DNA from: Bradyrhizobium sp. sGM-13
Lineage (GTDB): Bacteria > Pseudomonadota > Alphaproteobacteria > Rhizobiales > Xanthobacteraceae
Direction of reading: 5' to 3'
DNA: 64,000 nucleotides
NCBI RefSeq assembly: GCF_018398875.1
Contig: NZ_JAGWDK010000005.1
Coordinates: forward strand, 1-64,000
Below the pieces are notes generated by a model that saw nothing but the letters and a program-made list of their open reading frames with translations, searched no databases and had not been told where the DNA came from. Positions 45,775 to 55,386 of this stretch are shown here, one piece after another. A program made the position numbers and the translations under genes. Each line of letters begins with the position of its first letter. Position 1 is the first letter of the stretch.

Positions 45775-46143
45775 ATGATTCAGATGCAGACCAACCTCGA
45801 CGTGGCCGACAATTCAGGCGCACGCCGTGTCATGTGCATCAAGGTGCTGGGGGGCTCCAAGCGCCGCTATGCCACCGTGGGCGACGTTATCGTTGTGTCG
45901 ATCAAGGAAGCGATTCCGCGCGGCAAGGTGAAGAAGGGCGACGTGATGAAGGCCGTCGTGGTGCGGGTCCGCAAGGACATCCGCCGCGCCGACGGTTCGG
46001 TCATCCGCTTCGACCGCAACGCCGCCGTCTTGATCAACAACCAGTCGGAGCCGGTCGGCACCCGTATCTTCGGGCCGGTGCCGCGCGAGCTTCGCGCCAA
46101 GAACCACATGAAAATCATTTCGCTTGCGCCGGAGGTGCTGTGA
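45775..46143 (+). CDS. rplN: 50S ribosomal protein L14
   Basis: 122 residues. L14 forms an intersubunit bridge with L19 and binds RsfS. It starts [20 protein letters not shown] and contains [20 protein letters not shown]. First gene of the spc cluster; its stop overlaps the rplX start by one base. Confidence 0.98.
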
Positions 46144-46457
46144 TGGCTGCCAAGATCCGGAAAGGTGACAAGGTCATGGTGCTGACCGGTCGCGACAAGG
46201 GTCGCACCGGCGAAGTCTTCGAGGTCCGCCCCGCCGAGAACAAGGCGCTGGTGCGCGGCGTCAACATAGTGAAGCGTCACCAGAAGCAGACCCAGAACCA
46301 GGAAGGCGGCATCATCTCCAAGGAGTCGCCGATCCACCTGTCCAACCTCGCCTATGTCGGCAAGGACGGAAAGCCGACCCGCGTGGGCTTCAAGATTCAG
46401 GCTGATGGCAAGAAGGTACGCATTGCCAAGAGCTCGGGAGCAGAGATCGATGGCTGA
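46143..46457 (+). CDS. rplX: 50S ribosomal protein L24
   Basis: 104 residues with the KOW motif [19 protein letters not shown] near the N-terminus. L24 initiates 50S assembly and sits by the tunnel exit. It overlaps rplN by one base and rplE by eight bases, so the three are translationally coupled. Confidence 0.97.
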   Translation: MAAKIRKGDKVMVLTGRDKGRTGEVFEVRPAENKALVRGVNIVKRHQKQTQNQEGGIISKESPIHLSNLAYVGKDGKPTRVGFKIQADGKKVRIAKSSGAEIDG

Positions 46458-47007
46458 TACCGCTTACGTGCCGCGCCTGCGCGCGGAGTATGACAAAAGC
46501 ATTCGCGGCAAGCTGACCGAACAGTTCGGCTATGCCAACGTCATGCAGGTGCCGCGGCTGGACAAGGTCGTGCTCAACATGGGTGTCGGCGATGCCGTCA
46601 ACGACCGCAAAAAGGCCGAGACCGCGGCTGCCGAACTGACGCAGATCGCCGGCCAGAAGGCGATCGTGACCTATTCGCGGATCGCGATCGCGACCTTCAA
46701 GCTGCGCGAGAACCAGCCGATCGGCTGCAAGGTCACGCTGCGTAAGGCGCGGATGTACGAGTTCATCGATCGCCTGGTGAACGTGGCGCTGCCGCGCGTG
46801 CGCGACTTCCGTGGCCTCAATCCGAAGAGCTTCGATGGCCGCGGCAACTATTCGCTCGGCCTCAAGGAGCACATCATTTTCCCCGAAATCGATTTCGACA
46901 AGGTTTCGGAAGCCCGCGGCATGGACATCACGGTCTGCACCACGGCGAAGACCGACGACGAGGCGCGCGCCTTGTTGACCGCATTCAATTTCCCGTTCCG
47001 GCAGTGA
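46450..47007 (+). CDS. rplE: 50S ribosomal protein L5
   Basis: 185 residues. L5 binds 5S rRNA with L18 and contacts P-site tRNA. Motifs are [36 protein letters not shown] and [19 protein letters not shown]. The ATG at 46450 lies inside the 3' end of rplX. Confidence 0.98.
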   Translation: MADTAYVPRLRAEYDKSIRGKLTEQFGYANVMQVPRLDKVVLNMGVGDAVNDRKKAETAAAELTQIAGQKAIVTYSRIAIATFKLRENQPIGCKVTLRKARMYEFIDRLVNVALPRVRDFRGLNPKSFDGRGNYSLGLKEHIIFPEIDFDKVSEARGMDITVCTTAKTDDEARALLTAFNFPFRQ

Positions 47008-47050
47008 GACGCAGCTAAGCCTCTCAAACGCGGAAACCCAGGAGCCAAGC

Positions 47051-47356
47051 ATGGCAAAGAAGAGTTCGATCGAGAAGAACAACCGGCGCAAGCGGATGGC
47101 CAAGAACGCCGCCCCGCAGCGTGCGAAGCTGAAGGCGATCATCGCCGACAAGACCAAGCCGATGGAAGAGCGGTTTGCGGCGACGCTGAAGCTCGCCCAG
47201 ATGCCGCGCAACTCGTCGACCACGCGGATTCGCAACCGCTGCGAACTGACCGGCCGTCCGCGCTCGAACTACCGCAAGAACAAGCTTTCCCGCATCGCGC
47301 TGCGTGAACTCGGCTCCAAGGGCCTGGTTCCCGGGCTCGTGAAGTCGAGCTGGTAA
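47051..47356 (+). CDS. rpsN: 30S ribosomal protein S14
   Basis: 101 residues, the long form without zinc-ribbon cysteines (only one Cys, in [11 protein letters not shown]). It contains [16 protein letters not shown] and [21 protein letters not shown]14 is in the 30S head near S3 and S10. GGAG precedes the start. Confidence 0.98.
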   Translation: MAKKSSIEKNNRRKRMAKNAAPQRAKLKAIIADKTKPMEERFAATLKLAQMPRNSSTTRIRNRCELTGRPRSNYRKNKLSRIALRELGSKGLVPGLVKSSW

Positions 47357-47370
47357 GGAGGGTCGTCACG

Positions 47371-47769
47371 ATGTCAACGCACGATCCGATCTCCGATCTC
47401 ATCACCCGCATCCGCAACGCGCAGATGCGTTCGAAGTCCAAGGTTTCGACCCCGGGCTCGAAGATGCGCGCCAGCGTGCTCGAAGTGCTGAAGGCCGAGG
47501 GCTACATCCGCGGCTATGCCAGCGTGGAGCATGCCTCGGGCCGCAGCGAACTCGAGATCGAGTTGAAGTATTTCGACGGCGAGCCCGTCATTCGCGAGAT
47601 CGAGCGGGTCTCGAAGCCGGGCCGCCGGGTTTACGCCTCGGTGAAGAACCTGCCGCGCGTGAACAACGGTCTCGGCATTTCGGTGTTGTCGACGCCGAAG
47701 GGAATCATGGCCGACCACGCCGCGCGAGACGCGAATGTGGGCGGCGAAGTTCTCTTCACGGTGTTCTGA
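47371..47769 (+). CDS. rpsH: 30S ribosomal protein S8
   Basis: 132 residues. S8 binds 16S helix 21 and in E. coli represses the spc operon. Motifs are [37 protein letters not shown] and [20 protein letters not shown]. It lies 14 bp after rpsN. Confidence 0.98.
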   Translation: MSTHDPISDLITRIRNAQMRSKSKVSTPGSKMRASVLEVLKAEGYIRGYASVEHASGRSELEIELKYFDGEPVIREIERVSKPGRRVYASVKNLPRVNNGLGISVLSTPKGIMADHAARDANVGGEVLFTVF

Positions 47770-47785
47770 GGAAGGATTTTTAGCC

Positions 47786-48319
47786 ATGTCACGTGTTGGC
47801 AAACGGCCTGTGGCGATCCCGTCCGGTGTGACGGCGACCGTCGAGGGACAGACCGTCAAGGTGAAGGGGCCGAAGGGCCAGCTTCAGTTCGTCGTGCATG
47901 ACGACGTCGAGGTGAAGTTCGAGAAGGGCGAGGTCACGGTCGCGCCGAAGTTCAAGACCAACCGTGCGCAGGCCATGTATGGCACTGCGCGCGCGCAGGT
48001 GGCGAACCTGGTCGAGGGCGTCACCAAGGGCTTTGAGAAGAAGCTCGAGATCACCGGCGTCGGCTATCGCGCCGCGATGCAGGGCAAGAACCTGCAGCTC
48101 GCGCTCGGCTACAGCCACGACGTGGTCTATGCGATCCCGGAAGGCATCACCATCGCGGTGCCGAAGCCGACCGAGATCACGATTTCGGGCACCGATTCCC
48201 AGCGCGTCGGGCAGGTCGCTGCCGAGATCCGCGCCTACCGCCCGCCGGAGCCCTACAAGGGCAAGGGCGTGAAGTACGCCAATGAATTCATCTTCCGCAA
48301 GGAAGGCAAGAAGAAGTAA
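47786..48319 (+). CDS. rplF: 50S ribosomal protein L6
   Basis: 177 residues with two L6 repeats. It starts [19 protein letters not shown] and ends with [21 protein letters not shown]6 is near the sarcin-ricin loop. The ATG at 47786 gives the standard start; the open frame extends upstream into rpsH. Confidence 0.98.
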   Translation: MSRVGKRPVAIPSGVTATVEGQTVKVKGPKGQLQFVVHDDVEVKFEKGEVTVAPKFKTNRAQAMYGTARAQVANLVEGVTKGFEKKLEITGVGYRAAMQGKNLQLALGYSHDVVYAIPEGITIAVPKPTEITISGTDSQRVGQVAAEIRAYRPPEPYKGKGVKYANEFIFRKEGKKK

Positions 48320-48330
48320 CGGAGCCGGTC

Positions 48331-48690
48331 ATGTCACTCAAGGTCACGAATGCCCGGCGCAAGCAGCGAGTGCGCAACTCGCTGCGCCGGTCCGCCAATG
48401 GGCGCCCGCGTCTGTCGGTGTTCCGTTCGTCGAAGCACATCTACGCCCAGGTCATCGACGACCTGAAGGGCGAGACGCTGGCTTCCGCCTCGTCGCTGGA
48501 AAAGACCATGCGCGAGGCCGGCAACACCGGCGCCAACATCGATGCGGCCAAGGCGGTCGGCAAGCTGCTGGCGGAACGCGCCGTGAAGAACGGCGTCAAG
48601 GAAGTGGTGTTCGATCGCGGCAGCTATCTCTACCACGGGCGCGTCAAGGCGCTCGCGGACGCCGCCCGCGAAAGCGGACTGAGCTTCTAA
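48331..48690 (+). CDS. rplR: 50S ribosomal protein L18
   Basis: 119 residues. L18 binds 5S rRNA with L5. Motifs are [38 protein letters not shown] and AARESGLSF at the C-terminus. It lies 11 bp after rplF. A small hairpin AGGGG/CCCCT follows at 48719-48735 before rpsE. Confidence 0.98.
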   Translation: MSLKVTNARRKQRVRNSLRRSANGRPRLSVFRSSKHIYAQVIDDLKGETLASASSLEKTMREAGNTGANIDAAKAVGKLLAERAVKNGVKEVVFDRGSYLYHGRVKALADAARESGLSF

Positions 48691-48752
48691 CGAAACGGTT
48701 TTGGATAATTACGAGGACAGGGGCTTTCTTCCCCTAAAGATTGGAAAACACC

Positions 48753-49328
48753 ATGGCAGGTGAACGCGAACGCGGCGGACGCGAACGGAGCAGGGATCGC
48801 GAGGAGCGCGACAGCGAGTTCGTCGACAAGCTCGTCCACATCAATCGCGTGGCGAAGGTCGTCAAGGGCGGCAAGCGCTTCGGCTTTGCAGCGCTGGTCG
48901 TAATTGGCGACCAGAAGGGCCGGGTCGGTTTCGGCCACGGCAAGGCGCGCGAAGTGCCCGAGGCGATCCGCAAGGCGACCGAGTCGGCCAAGCGCAATCT
49001 GACGCGCGTGGCGCTGCGCGAAGGCCGCACGCTGCATCACGACATCGCCGGCCGTCACGGCGCCGGCCGCGTCTACCTGCGCGCCGCTCCGGCCGGTACC
49101 GGCATCATCGCCGGCGGCCCGATGCGCGCGGTATTCGAGACGCTCGGCATCCAGGACGTGGTGGCGAAGTCGATCGGCTCGTCGAATCCCTACAACATGG
49201 TTCGCGCGACCTTCGACGCGCTGAAGCATCAGGATTCGCCGCGTTCGGTCGCCGCGCGCCGCAACATCAAGGTGTCCACGCTGCAATCGCGCCGCGTCGG
49301 CGGCGACGCCGAAGTGGTGGCTGAATAA
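48753..49328 (+). CDS. rpsE: 30S ribosomal protein S5
   Basis: 191 residues with a charged N-terminal extension (about 25 residues of Arg, Glu and Asp) before the standard [21 protein letters not shown]5 maintains decoding accuracy and helps unwind mRNA. The ATG at 48753 is preferred to an in-frame TTG four codons upstream. Confidence 0.97.
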   Translation: MAGERERGGRERSRDREERDSEFVDKLVHINRVAKVVKGGKRFGFAALVVIGDQKGRVGFGHGKAREVPEAIRKATESAKRNLTRVALREGRTLHHDIAGRHGAGRVYLRAAPAGTGIIAGGPMRAVFETLGIQDVVAKSIGSSNPYNMVRATFDALKHQDSPRSVAARRNIKVSTLQSRRVGGDAEVVAE

Positions 49329-49365
49329 CCGGCGCGAATTTCAAGCGCTCTTTGGAGTTAAGACG

Positions 49366-49560
49366 ATGGCCAAGGCCGCAAAGACGATCAAGGTCGAGCA
49401 GACCGGCAGCGCGATCCGCCGCCACCACTCGCAGCGTTCGACGCTGATCGGCCTCAAGCTCAACAAGATCGGCCGGGTTGCCGAGCTGCAGGACACCCCT
49501 GAAGTTCGCGGCATGATCAGCAAGGTTCAACATCTCGTCCGCATCGTCGGCGAGAAGTAA
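49366..49560 (+). CDS. rpmD: 50S ribosomal protein L30
   Basis: 64 residues, the short bacterial form. It contains [20 protein letters not shown] and [20 protein letters not shown]30 is a peripheral 50S protein absent from some lineages; its presence between rpsE and rplO is the standard spc order. Confidence 0.97.
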   Translation: MAKAAKTIKVEQTGSAIRRHHSQRSTLIGLKLNKIGRVAELQDTPEVRGMISKVQHLVRIVGEK

Positions 49561-49576
49561 GTAAGGAGACAGGGCG

Positions 49577-50062
49577 ATGAAGCTCAGCGATATCGCCGAC
49601 AACGCCGGCTCGCGCAAAAAGCGCATGCGCGTCGGCCGTGGCATCGGTTCCGGCAAGGGCAAGACTTCGGGCCGCGGCGGCAAGGGCCAGACCGCGCGTT
49701 CGGGCGTGCGCATCAAGGGCTTCGAGGGCGGCCAGATGCCGCTGCATCGCCGCCTGCCGAAGCGTGGCTTCAACAACATCTTCCGGCTCGACTTTGCCGA
49801 GATCAATCTCGACCGGCTGCAGGAGGCGATCGACGCCAAGCTGGTCGACACCAAGGAAACCGTGACGGTTGAATCGCTGATAAAGGCTGGCGTGATCCGC
49901 CGTGCCAAGGACGGCCTGCGGCTGCTCGGCCGCGGCGAACTCAAGGCCAAGCTCGCGATCGAGGTGTATGGCGCCTCGAAATCCGCGGTCGAAGCGGTCG
50001 AGAAGGCCGGCGGCACGGTGAAGATTCTGGCCCCGGCCAAGAAGGAAGGCGAGGCGGCGTAA
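49577..50062 (+). CDS. rplO: 50S ribosomal protein L15
   Basis: 161 residues. The Gly/Arg/Lys-rich N-terminus ([20 protein letters not shown]) threads into rRNA, then [18 protein letters not shown] late assembly protein. AAGGAG precedes the start. secY follows after 135 bp, a gap that contains a short hairpin ATGCCCGC/GCGGGCAT (50073-50094). Confidence 0.98.
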   Translation: MKLSDIADNAGSRKKRMRVGRGIGSGKGKTSGRGGKGQTARSGVRIKGFEGGQMPLHRRLPKRGFNNIFRLDFAEINLDRLQEAIDAKLVDTKETVTVESLIKAGVIRRAKDGLRLLGRGELKAKLAIEVYGASKSAVEAVEKAGGTVKILAPAKKEGEAA

Positions 50063-50072
50063 CATCTGCGTC

Positions 50073-50094
50073 ATGCCCGCCTGATCGCGGGCAT
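50073..50094 (+). other. Hairpin between rplO and secY
   Basis: ATGCCCGC (50073-50080) pairs with GCGGGCAT (50087-50094) with a 6-base loop. No T run follows, so it may slow degradation or be a repeat remnant rather than a terminator. Confidence 0.4.
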
Positions 50095-50197
50095 AGACCA
50101 GTGGACTTATCGAAGCCGCGCACCAAATAATGTCCGGCGTCTGCCGATTGCCCGCGAAGGGGCGTCGGCCTGGGAGGCGGCGGGAGAAAGCCTGAAC

Positions 50198-51529
50198 ATG
50201 GTCTCAGCAGCAGAACAACTTGCGGCAAACCTCAATTTCGGCGCTTTGGCCAAAGCCGACGAACTGAAGAAGCGCATCTGGTTTACGCTGGGTGCGCTGC
50301 TTGTTTATCGGCTCGGCACCTATATCCCGCTGCCCGGCATCGATCCCGCGGCCTGGGAGCAGGTGTTTAAGTCGCAGGCCGGCGGCATCCTCGGCATGTT
50401 CAACATGTTCGCCGGCGGCGGCATCAACCGCATGGCGATCTTCGCGCTGAACATCATGCCGTACATCTCGGCATCGATCATCATCCAGCTCCTGACCACC
50501 GTATCGCCCAAGCTCGAAGCCTTGAAGAAGGAAGGCGAGGCGGGCCGCAAGACGCTGAACCAGTATACCCGCTACCTCACGGTGATTCTCGCAACGTTCC
50601 AGGCCTATGGCATCGCCGTCGGCCTCCAGGGCGCCGGCAACGTGGTCAGCGAGCCCGGGATGTTCTTCCTGATTTCCACCACGGTCACGCTGACCGGCGG
50701 CACCATGTTCCTGATGTGGCTCGGCGAGCAGATCACCTCGCGCGGCATCGGCAACGGTATTTCGCTGATCATCCTGGCCGGCATCGTTGCCGAGCTGCCG
50801 TCTGCTCTCGCCAACATGCTGGAATTGGGACGCCAGGGCGCGCTGTCGACTGGTCTGATCCTTCTCGTGATCGTGATGGCGGTCGTCGTGATCGCCTTCA
50901 TCGTGTTCATGGAGCGCGCGCAGCGCAGGCTTCTGATCCAGTATCCGAAGCGACAGGTCGGCAACAAGATGTTCGAGGGCCAGTCCTCGCATCTGCCGCT
51001 CAAGCTCAACACCTCGGGCGTGATCCCGCCGATCTTCGCCTCGTCGCTGTTGCTGCTGCCGGCGACCGTCGCAAACTTCAACGCCGGCCAGGGTCCGGAA
51101 TGGTTCCAGTGGCTCAACACCCAGCTCAGCCACGGCCGTCCGCTGTTCCTGATTCTCTATCTGGGCCTGATCGTGTTCTTTGCGTTCTTCTACACCGCGA
51201 TCGTGTTCAACCCGACCGAGACCGCAGACAATCTGAAGAAGCATGGCGGCTTCATACCGGGCATTCGTCCGGGCGAACGCACCGCCGAGTACATCGACTA
51301 CGTGCTGTCGCGCGTCACTGTGCTGGGCGCGATCTATCTGGCGATCGTGTGTCTGATTCCCGAAATCCTGATTTCCTATGCCTCGGTGCCGTTCTATTTC
51401 GGCGGAACCTCGCTTCTGATCGTGGTCAGCGTGACCATGGATACGGTGGCGCAGGTGCAGGGTTATCTATTGGCCCATCAGTATGAGGGGCTGATCCGGA
51501 AATCCAAGCTGAGGGGCCGCCGTCGCTGA
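50198..51529 (+). CDS. secY: Protein translocase subunit SecY
   Basis: 443 residues with ten membrane segments, normal length. Motifs include RLGTYIPLPGID near TM1, NIMPYISASIIIQLL, WLGEQITSRGIGNGISLII, and the cytoplasmic loop IRPGERTAEYIDYVLSRVT. It is the pore of the SecYEG channel together with SecE (13384-13575). adk follows, as in most spc operons. Confidence 0.98.
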   Translation: MVSAAEQLAANLNFGALAKADELKKRIWFTLGALLVYRLGTYIPLPGIDPAAWEQVFKSQAGGILGMFNMFAGGGINRMAIFALNIMPYISASIIIQLLTTVSPKLEALKKEGEAGRKTLNQYTRYLTVILATFQAYGIAVGLQGAGNVVSEPGMFFLISTTVTLTGGTMFLMWLGEQITSRGIGNGISLIILAGIVAELPSALANMLELGRQGALSTGLILLVIVMAVVVIAFIVFMERAQRRLLIQYPKRQVGNKMFEGQSSHLPLKLNTSGVIPPIFASSLLLLPATVANFNAGQGPEWFQWLNTQLSHGRPLFLILYLGLIVFFAFFYTAIVFNPTETADNLKKHGGFIPGIRPGERTAEYIDYVLSRVTVLGAIYLAIVCLIPEILISYASVPFYFGGTSLLIVVSVTMDTVAQVQGYLLAHQYEGLIRKSKLRGRRR

Positions 51530-51600
51530 TCAGCGGAGCGCTCTGAAATTCAAGACAAGGTGTGCGGTGTTTCGCTCACCAAGCCGGGGGGCGAATAGTC

Positions 51601-52461
51601 ATGAGATTGATCCTTTTGGGACCGCCGGGGTCGGGAAAGGGCACGCAGGCGCAGCGGCTGGTGCAGCGCTATGGGATTGTGCAGCTCTCGACCGGCGAGA
51701 TGCTGCGCGCGGCCGTAGCCGCCGAAACGCCGGTCGGGTTGAAGGCCAAGGACCTCATGGCAAACGGCCAGCTCGTGCCTGATGACGTCGTAGTCGGAAT
51801 CATTTCTGACAGAATCGATCAGCCGGACGCGGCCAAAGGCTTCGTCCTCGATGGGTTCCCGCGCACCGTACCGCAGGCTGAGGCGCTGGATGAGCTCTTA
51901 AAGAAAAAGCATCTCAAGCTCGACGCGGTGGTCGAACTGCGCGTCAATGAGAGCGCGTTGTTACAGCGCGTCGAAACCCGCGTCGCCGAGATGCTGGCGC
52001 GCGGCGAGGAGGTGCGTGTTGACGACACGCCGGAAGTGCTGACCAAACGACTCGCTGCCTACCGGTCGCAGACGGAGCCGCTGATTCACTACTATTCCGA
52101 GCGGCGGAAGCTGGCGACCGTCGACGGGATGATGACCATCGAGCAGGTTACCCGGGAGGTTAACCGGATCCTCTCCGCTGTAGGCGCGCTGGAACCCAAG
52201 GTGGCGCCGGCCCGGAAGGCCAAGGCAGCCGCGCGGAAGACTGCCAGGCCGGCAGCCAAAAAGGCTGCCAAAACCGCCAAGAAGGCCGTCAAAACGGCGC
52301 GTAAGGCCGCCAAACCGGCCTCCAGGGCAGCCAAAACGGTTGGCAACAAGAAGGCTGCTCGGAAGGCCGTTTCGGCGGCCAGAGGGCGAGGGGGCGCAAG
52401 CGCCCAAAAGACCGTCCGAAAAGCGGCCAAAAAAGTCACGAAAAAGCGAGCTAAGCGATAG
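51601..52461 (+). CDS. adk: Adenylate kinase with a long Lys/Ala-rich C-terminal tail
   Basis: 286 residues. The first 190 or so are a normal short adenylate kinase: P-loop GPPGSGKGT at residues 7-15, TGEMLRAAV, GFVLDGFPRT and a lid region without zinc cysteines (RVDDTPEVLTKRLAAY). It interconverts AMP, ATP and ADP. From about residue 198 the protein becomes a Lys/Ala/Arg tail of about 90 residues with AAKKAAKTAKKA-type repeats, like histone H1 or HU-type tails, ending VTKKRAKR. Usual bacterial enzymes are 180-220 residues. The frame is open with no sign of error, and codon use resembles the neighbours. The tail probably binds nucleic acid or another polyanion (inference). Confidence 0.93.
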   Translation: MRLILLGPPGSGKGTQAQRLVQRYGIVQLSTGEMLRAAVAAETPVGLKAKDLMANGQLVPDDVVVGIISDRIDQPDAAKGFVLDGFPRTVPQAEALDELLKKKHLKLDAVVELRVNESALLQRVETRVAEMLARGEEVRVDDTPEVLTKRLAAYRSQTEPLIHYYSERRKLATVDGMMTIEQVTREVNRILSAVGALEPKVAPARKAKAAARKTARPAAKKAAKTAKKAVKTARKAAKPASRAAKTVGNKKAARKAVSAARGRGGASAQKTVRKAAKKVTKKRAKR

Positions 52462-52645
52462 AGGCGGTTGACGAAACCGAGTTGAATCCTTTAATATGCC
52501 CCGCATCCAAGTCGGATAGTTTTATGACGATGCCGGGCCCCGAAAGAGATGAGGGGAGGGCGTCGTGTTCGCGTTTGCGGACACCTGCCCGAGTTAGCAA
52601 GAACATAGCCCGATCCATGAGGGATCGGCGACAGGAGAGAAGTCC
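52462..52645 (+). other. adk-rpsM gap
   Basis: 184 bases between adk and rpsM. No terminator or near-consensus promoter was found by eye. It contains CGAACACG/CGTGTTCG-like short pairings near 52564-52590 only. Confidence 0.3.
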
Positions 52646-53014
52646 GTGGCCCGTATTGCCGGCGTGAATATCCCGACCAACAAGCGCGTTCTGATCGCGC
52701 TCCAGTACATCCATGGCATCGGCCAGAAGAACGCGTCCGAGATCATGGAGAAGGTCAAGATCCCGGCTGATCGTCGCGTCAGCCAGTTGAGCGACCAGGA
52801 AGTCCTGCAGATCCGCGAAGTCATCGACCGCGACTATCTCGTTGAAGGCGACCTTCGCCGCGAGACCGGCATCAACATCAAGCGCCTGATGGACCTCGGC
52901 TGCTATCGCGGCCTGCGTCATCGCCGCGGTCTTCCGGTGCGCGGTCAGCGCACCCACACCAATGCGCGCACGCGCAAGGGTCCGGCCAAGTCGATCGCCG
53001 GCAAGAAGAAGTAA
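52646..53014 (+). CDS. rpsM: 30S ribosomal protein S13
   Basis: 122 residues. The start codon is GTG, preceded by AGGAGAG. Helix-two-turn-helix [15 protein letters not shown], then [20 protein letters not shown] and the basic tail [16 protein letters not shown]13 contacts both tRNAs and the 50S. A palindromic repeat lies in the 127-bp gap before rpsK. Confidence 0.98.
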   Translation: MARIAGVNIPTNKRVLIALQYIHGIGQKNASEIMEKVKIPADRRVSQLSDQEVLQIREVIDRDYLVEGDLRRETGINIKRLMDLGCYRGLRHRRGLPVRGQRTHTNARTRKGPAKSIAGKKK

Positions 53015-53025
53015 TTCGGCAAATT

Positions 53026-53080
53026 GCGAATAGGGAATGGCGAACAGAAATCTATTCGCTGCTCGCCATTCGCCATCGCG
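53026..53080. repeat. Intergenic palindromic repeat, GCGAATAGGGAATGGCGA family, between rpsM and rpsK
   Basis: It starts with the same 18 bases as the element at 40422. GCGAATAG (53026-53033) pairs with CTATTCGC (53052-53059), and GAATGGCGA (53035-53043) with TCGCCATTC (53063-53071). The pairs overlap, so the element can form alternative structures. It lies inside the alpha operon. Confidence 0.75.
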
Positions 53081-53141
53081 TTTTTAGGTGTAGCCGCTGG
53101 CAGTACGGCGGCGTTTGAGATCACAGGAAGGTTTTAAGGTA

Positions 53142-53531
53142 ATGGGCAAGGAAGCCACCCGCGTCCGCCGTCGCGAACGCAAGAACATCGCCTCCGGCAT
53201 CGCGCACGTGAATTCGTCCTTCAACAACACGACCATCACCATCACCGACGCGCAGGGCAATACCATTGCCTGGTCCTCGGCCGGCACGATGGGTTTCAAG
53301 GGCTCGCGCAAGTCGACCCCCTATGCCGCGCAGGTCGCGGCTGAAGACGTTTCCAAGAAGGCGCAGGAACACGGCATGCGCACGCTGGAAGTGGAAGTTG
53401 CCGGCCCCGGTTCGGGCCGCGAATCGGCGCTTCGCGCGCTGCAGGCCGCGGGCTTCACCGTCACGTCTATCCGCGACGTGACGACGATCCCGCACAATGG
53501 TTGCCGTCCGCGCAAGCGTCGGCGTGTTTGA
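53142..53531 (+). CDS. rpsK: 30S ribosomal protein S11
   Basis: 129 residues. Motifs are [39 protein letters not shown] and the C-terminal [19 protein letters not shown]11 lies on the 30S platform by the mRNA exit. The ATG at 53142 follows AAGGT; the open frame extends nine codons upstream. Confidence 0.98.
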   Translation: MGKEATRVRRRERKNIASGIAHVNSSFNNTTITITDAQGNTIAWSSAGTMGFKGSRKSTPYAAQVAAEDVSKKAQEHGMRTLEVEVAGPGSGRESALRALQAAGFTVTSIRDVTTIPHNGCRPRKRRRV

Positions 53532-53662
53532 TATCTGGTCGCGGGCGGTTCTGCCGCTCGCGATTGCTTTTGGAATTTTCCGCGGACTGATCCGCGATCT
53601 CCAACGCCAGTGATCTGAAGGCGGATCGACTGGCCGGTCTATTGACCCGAAGGGGTGACAAA

Positions 53663-54682
53663 GTGACGATCCAGAAAAATTGGCAAGAACTTATTCGACC
53701 GAACAAGCTGCAGGTAACGCCGGGCGGCGATGCGACCCGGTTTGCGACCGTTGTCGCCGAGCCGCTCGAGCGCGGTTTCGGCCAGACGCTCGGTAACGCG
53801 CTGCGCCGCATCCTGTTGTCGTCGCTGCAGGGCGCCGCCGTGCAGTCGGTGCACATCGACGGCGTGCTGCACGAGTTCTCCTCGATCGCGGGCGTTCGCG
53901 AGGACGTCACCGACATCGTGCTCAACATCAAGGACATCTCGATCAAGATGCAGGGCGAAGGCCCCAAGCGCATGGTCGTGAAGAAGTCGGGTCCGGGCGT
54001 CGTCACCGCCGGTGATATCCAGACCGTCGGCGACATCGTGGTGCTCAATCCCGAGCTGCAGATCTGCACGCTGGACGAGGGCGCTGAAATCCGCATGGAG
54101 TTCACGGTCGCCGCCGGCAAGGGCTACGTCGCCGCCGAGCGCAACCGGCCCGAGGATGCGCCGATCGGCCTGATCCCGGTCGACAGCCTGTTCTCGCCCG
54201 TGCGCAAGGTCTCCTACAAGGTCGAGAACACCCGCGAGGGCCAGATCCTCGACTACGACAAGCTGACCATGACGATCGAGACCAACGGCGCGATCTCGCC
54301 GGAGGACGCGGTGGCCTATGCCGCGCGCATCCTGCAGGATCAGCTCAACGTGTTCGTGAACTTCGAAGAGCCACGCAAGGAAGTCGCGCAGGAGATCATC
54401 CCCGATCTCGCCTTCAACCCGGCGTTCCTCAAGAAGGTCGACGAGCTCGAGCTGTCGGTGCGTTCGGCAAACTGCCTGAAGAACGACAACATCGTCTACA
54501 TCGGCGACCTCGTGCAGAAGTCGGAAGCGGAAATGCTCCGCACCCCGAACTTCGGCCGCAAGTCGCTGAACGAGATCAAGGAAGTGCTGGCCCAGATGGG
54601 TCTGCATCTCGGCATGGAAGTGCCGGGCTGGCCGCCGGAGAATATCGACGAGCTCGCCAAGCGCTTCGAGGATCACTACTGA
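53663..54682 (+). CDS. rpoA: DNA-directed RNA polymerase subunit alpha
   Basis: 339 residues. The N-terminal dimerisation domain contains [20 protein letters not shown] and the C-terminal domain ([38 protein letters not shown]) binds UP elements and activators. The start is a GTG at 53663 (VTIQKNW) with AAGGGG eight bases upstream; a TTG at 53642 would add seven residues. It assembles the core enzyme with RpoB and RpoC encoded 30 kb away. Confidence 0.98.
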   Translation: MTIQKNWQELIRPNKLQVTPGGDATRFATVVAEPLERGFGQTLGNALRRILLSSLQGAAVQSVHIDGVLHEFSSIAGVREDVTDIVLNIKDISIKMQGEGPKRMVVKKSGPGVVTAGDIQTVGDIVVLNPELQICTLDEGAEIRMEFTVAAGKGYVAAERNRPEDAPIGLIPVDSLFSPVRKVSYKVENTREGQILDYDKLTMTIETNGAISPEDAVAYAARILQDQLNVFVNFEEPRKEVAQEIIPDLAFNPAFLKKVDELELSVRSANCLKNDNIVYIGDLVQKSEAEMLRTPNFGRKSLNEIKEVLAQMGLHLGMEVPGWPPENIDELAKRFEDHY

Positions 54683-54686
54683 TTTC

Positions 54687-54763
54687 GTCATTCCGGACGT
54701 CGCGAAGCGGCGATCCGGAATCTCGAGATTCCGGGTTCGCGCTCACGCGCGCCCCGGAATGAC
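54687..54763. repeat. 77-bp palindromic repeat between rpoA and rplQ
   Basis: It starts GTCATTCCGG and ends CCGGAATGAC, with internal GATCCGGAATCTC / GAGATTCCGG pairing. It shares the GTCAT...ATGAC frame with the elements at 129 and 7057 but is shorter and has a different interior. The operon continues through it. Confidence 0.7.
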
Positions 54764-54841
54764 TGGGGCGAACGCAGGCAGCCCACCTGAGCAACAAGTC
54801 CGACGAACCGTCGCGACGAAGACAAATCAAGGAATGCATCA

Positions 54842-55258
54842 ATGCGTCACGGCAAGGTTCATCGTAAGCTCAACCGCACCGCCGAGCATCGCCGCGCGAT
54901 GTTCGCCAACATGTGCGCCGCGCTGATCAAGCACGAGCAGATCGTCACCACGCTGCCGAAGGCCAAAGAACTGCGCCCCATCGTCGAGAAGCTCGTCACC
55001 CTCGGCAAGAAGGGTGGGCTGGCCATGCGCCGCCAGGCGATCTCCGAAATGCGCGACGTCGATCAGGTCAAGAAGCTGTTCGACACGCTGGCGCCCCGCT
55101 ACAAGGACCGCCAGGGCGGCTATACCCGCATCATCAAGGCCGGCTTCCGCTACGGCGACAACGCCCCGATGGCCGTGATCGAATTTGTCGACCGCGACGT
55201 CGACGCCAAGGGCCAGGATTCCGGTCCGGTGGAGGAGAGGTCCGCCGAAGCGGCGTAA
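54842..55258 (+). CDS. rplQ: 50S ribosomal protein L17
   Basis: 138 residues. It starts [20 protein letters not shown] and contains [20 protein letters not shown] and [20 protein letters not shown]17 lines the tunnel exit. Last gene of the alpha operon; a strong terminator follows 21 bp after its stop. Confidence 0.98.
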   Translation: MRHGKVHRKLNRTAEHRRAMFANMCAALIKHEQIVTTLPKAKELRPIVEKLVTLGKKGGLAMRRQAISEMRDVDQVKKLFDTLAPRYKDRQGGYTRIIKAGFRYGDNAPMAVIEFVDRDVDAKGQDSGPVEERSAEAA

Positions 55259-55279
55259 CTCGTCTGAATCGCAGTTTTC

Positions 55280-55309
55280 AAAAGCGGCGCTTAAAGCGCC
55301 GCTTTTTTA
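55280..55309 (+). terminator. Intrinsic terminator of the alpha operon
   Basis: AAAAGCGGCGC (55280-55290) pairs with GCGCCGCTTTT (55296-55306) around TTAAA and continues with T. An 11-bp perfect stem with a T tract, ending the long ribosomal transcript. Confidence 0.93.
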
Positions 55310-55353
55310 TTTGCCCGACACGCCCGCGATCGCGGCCGGCGCGGAACTTCACC

Positions 55354-55378
55354 GGAACGTCTCGGGTCGCCAAACGTT
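55354..55378 (+). promoter_or_regulatory. EcfG-type promoter for the GreA-like gene
   Basis: GGAAC (55354-55358), 16 bases, CGTT (55375-55378): a perfect general-stress consensus. The ATG of the gene is at 55387, only eight bases after the -10 element, so the transcript would be leaderless or nearly so. Confidence 0.72.
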
Positions 55379-55386
55379 TGACATGC

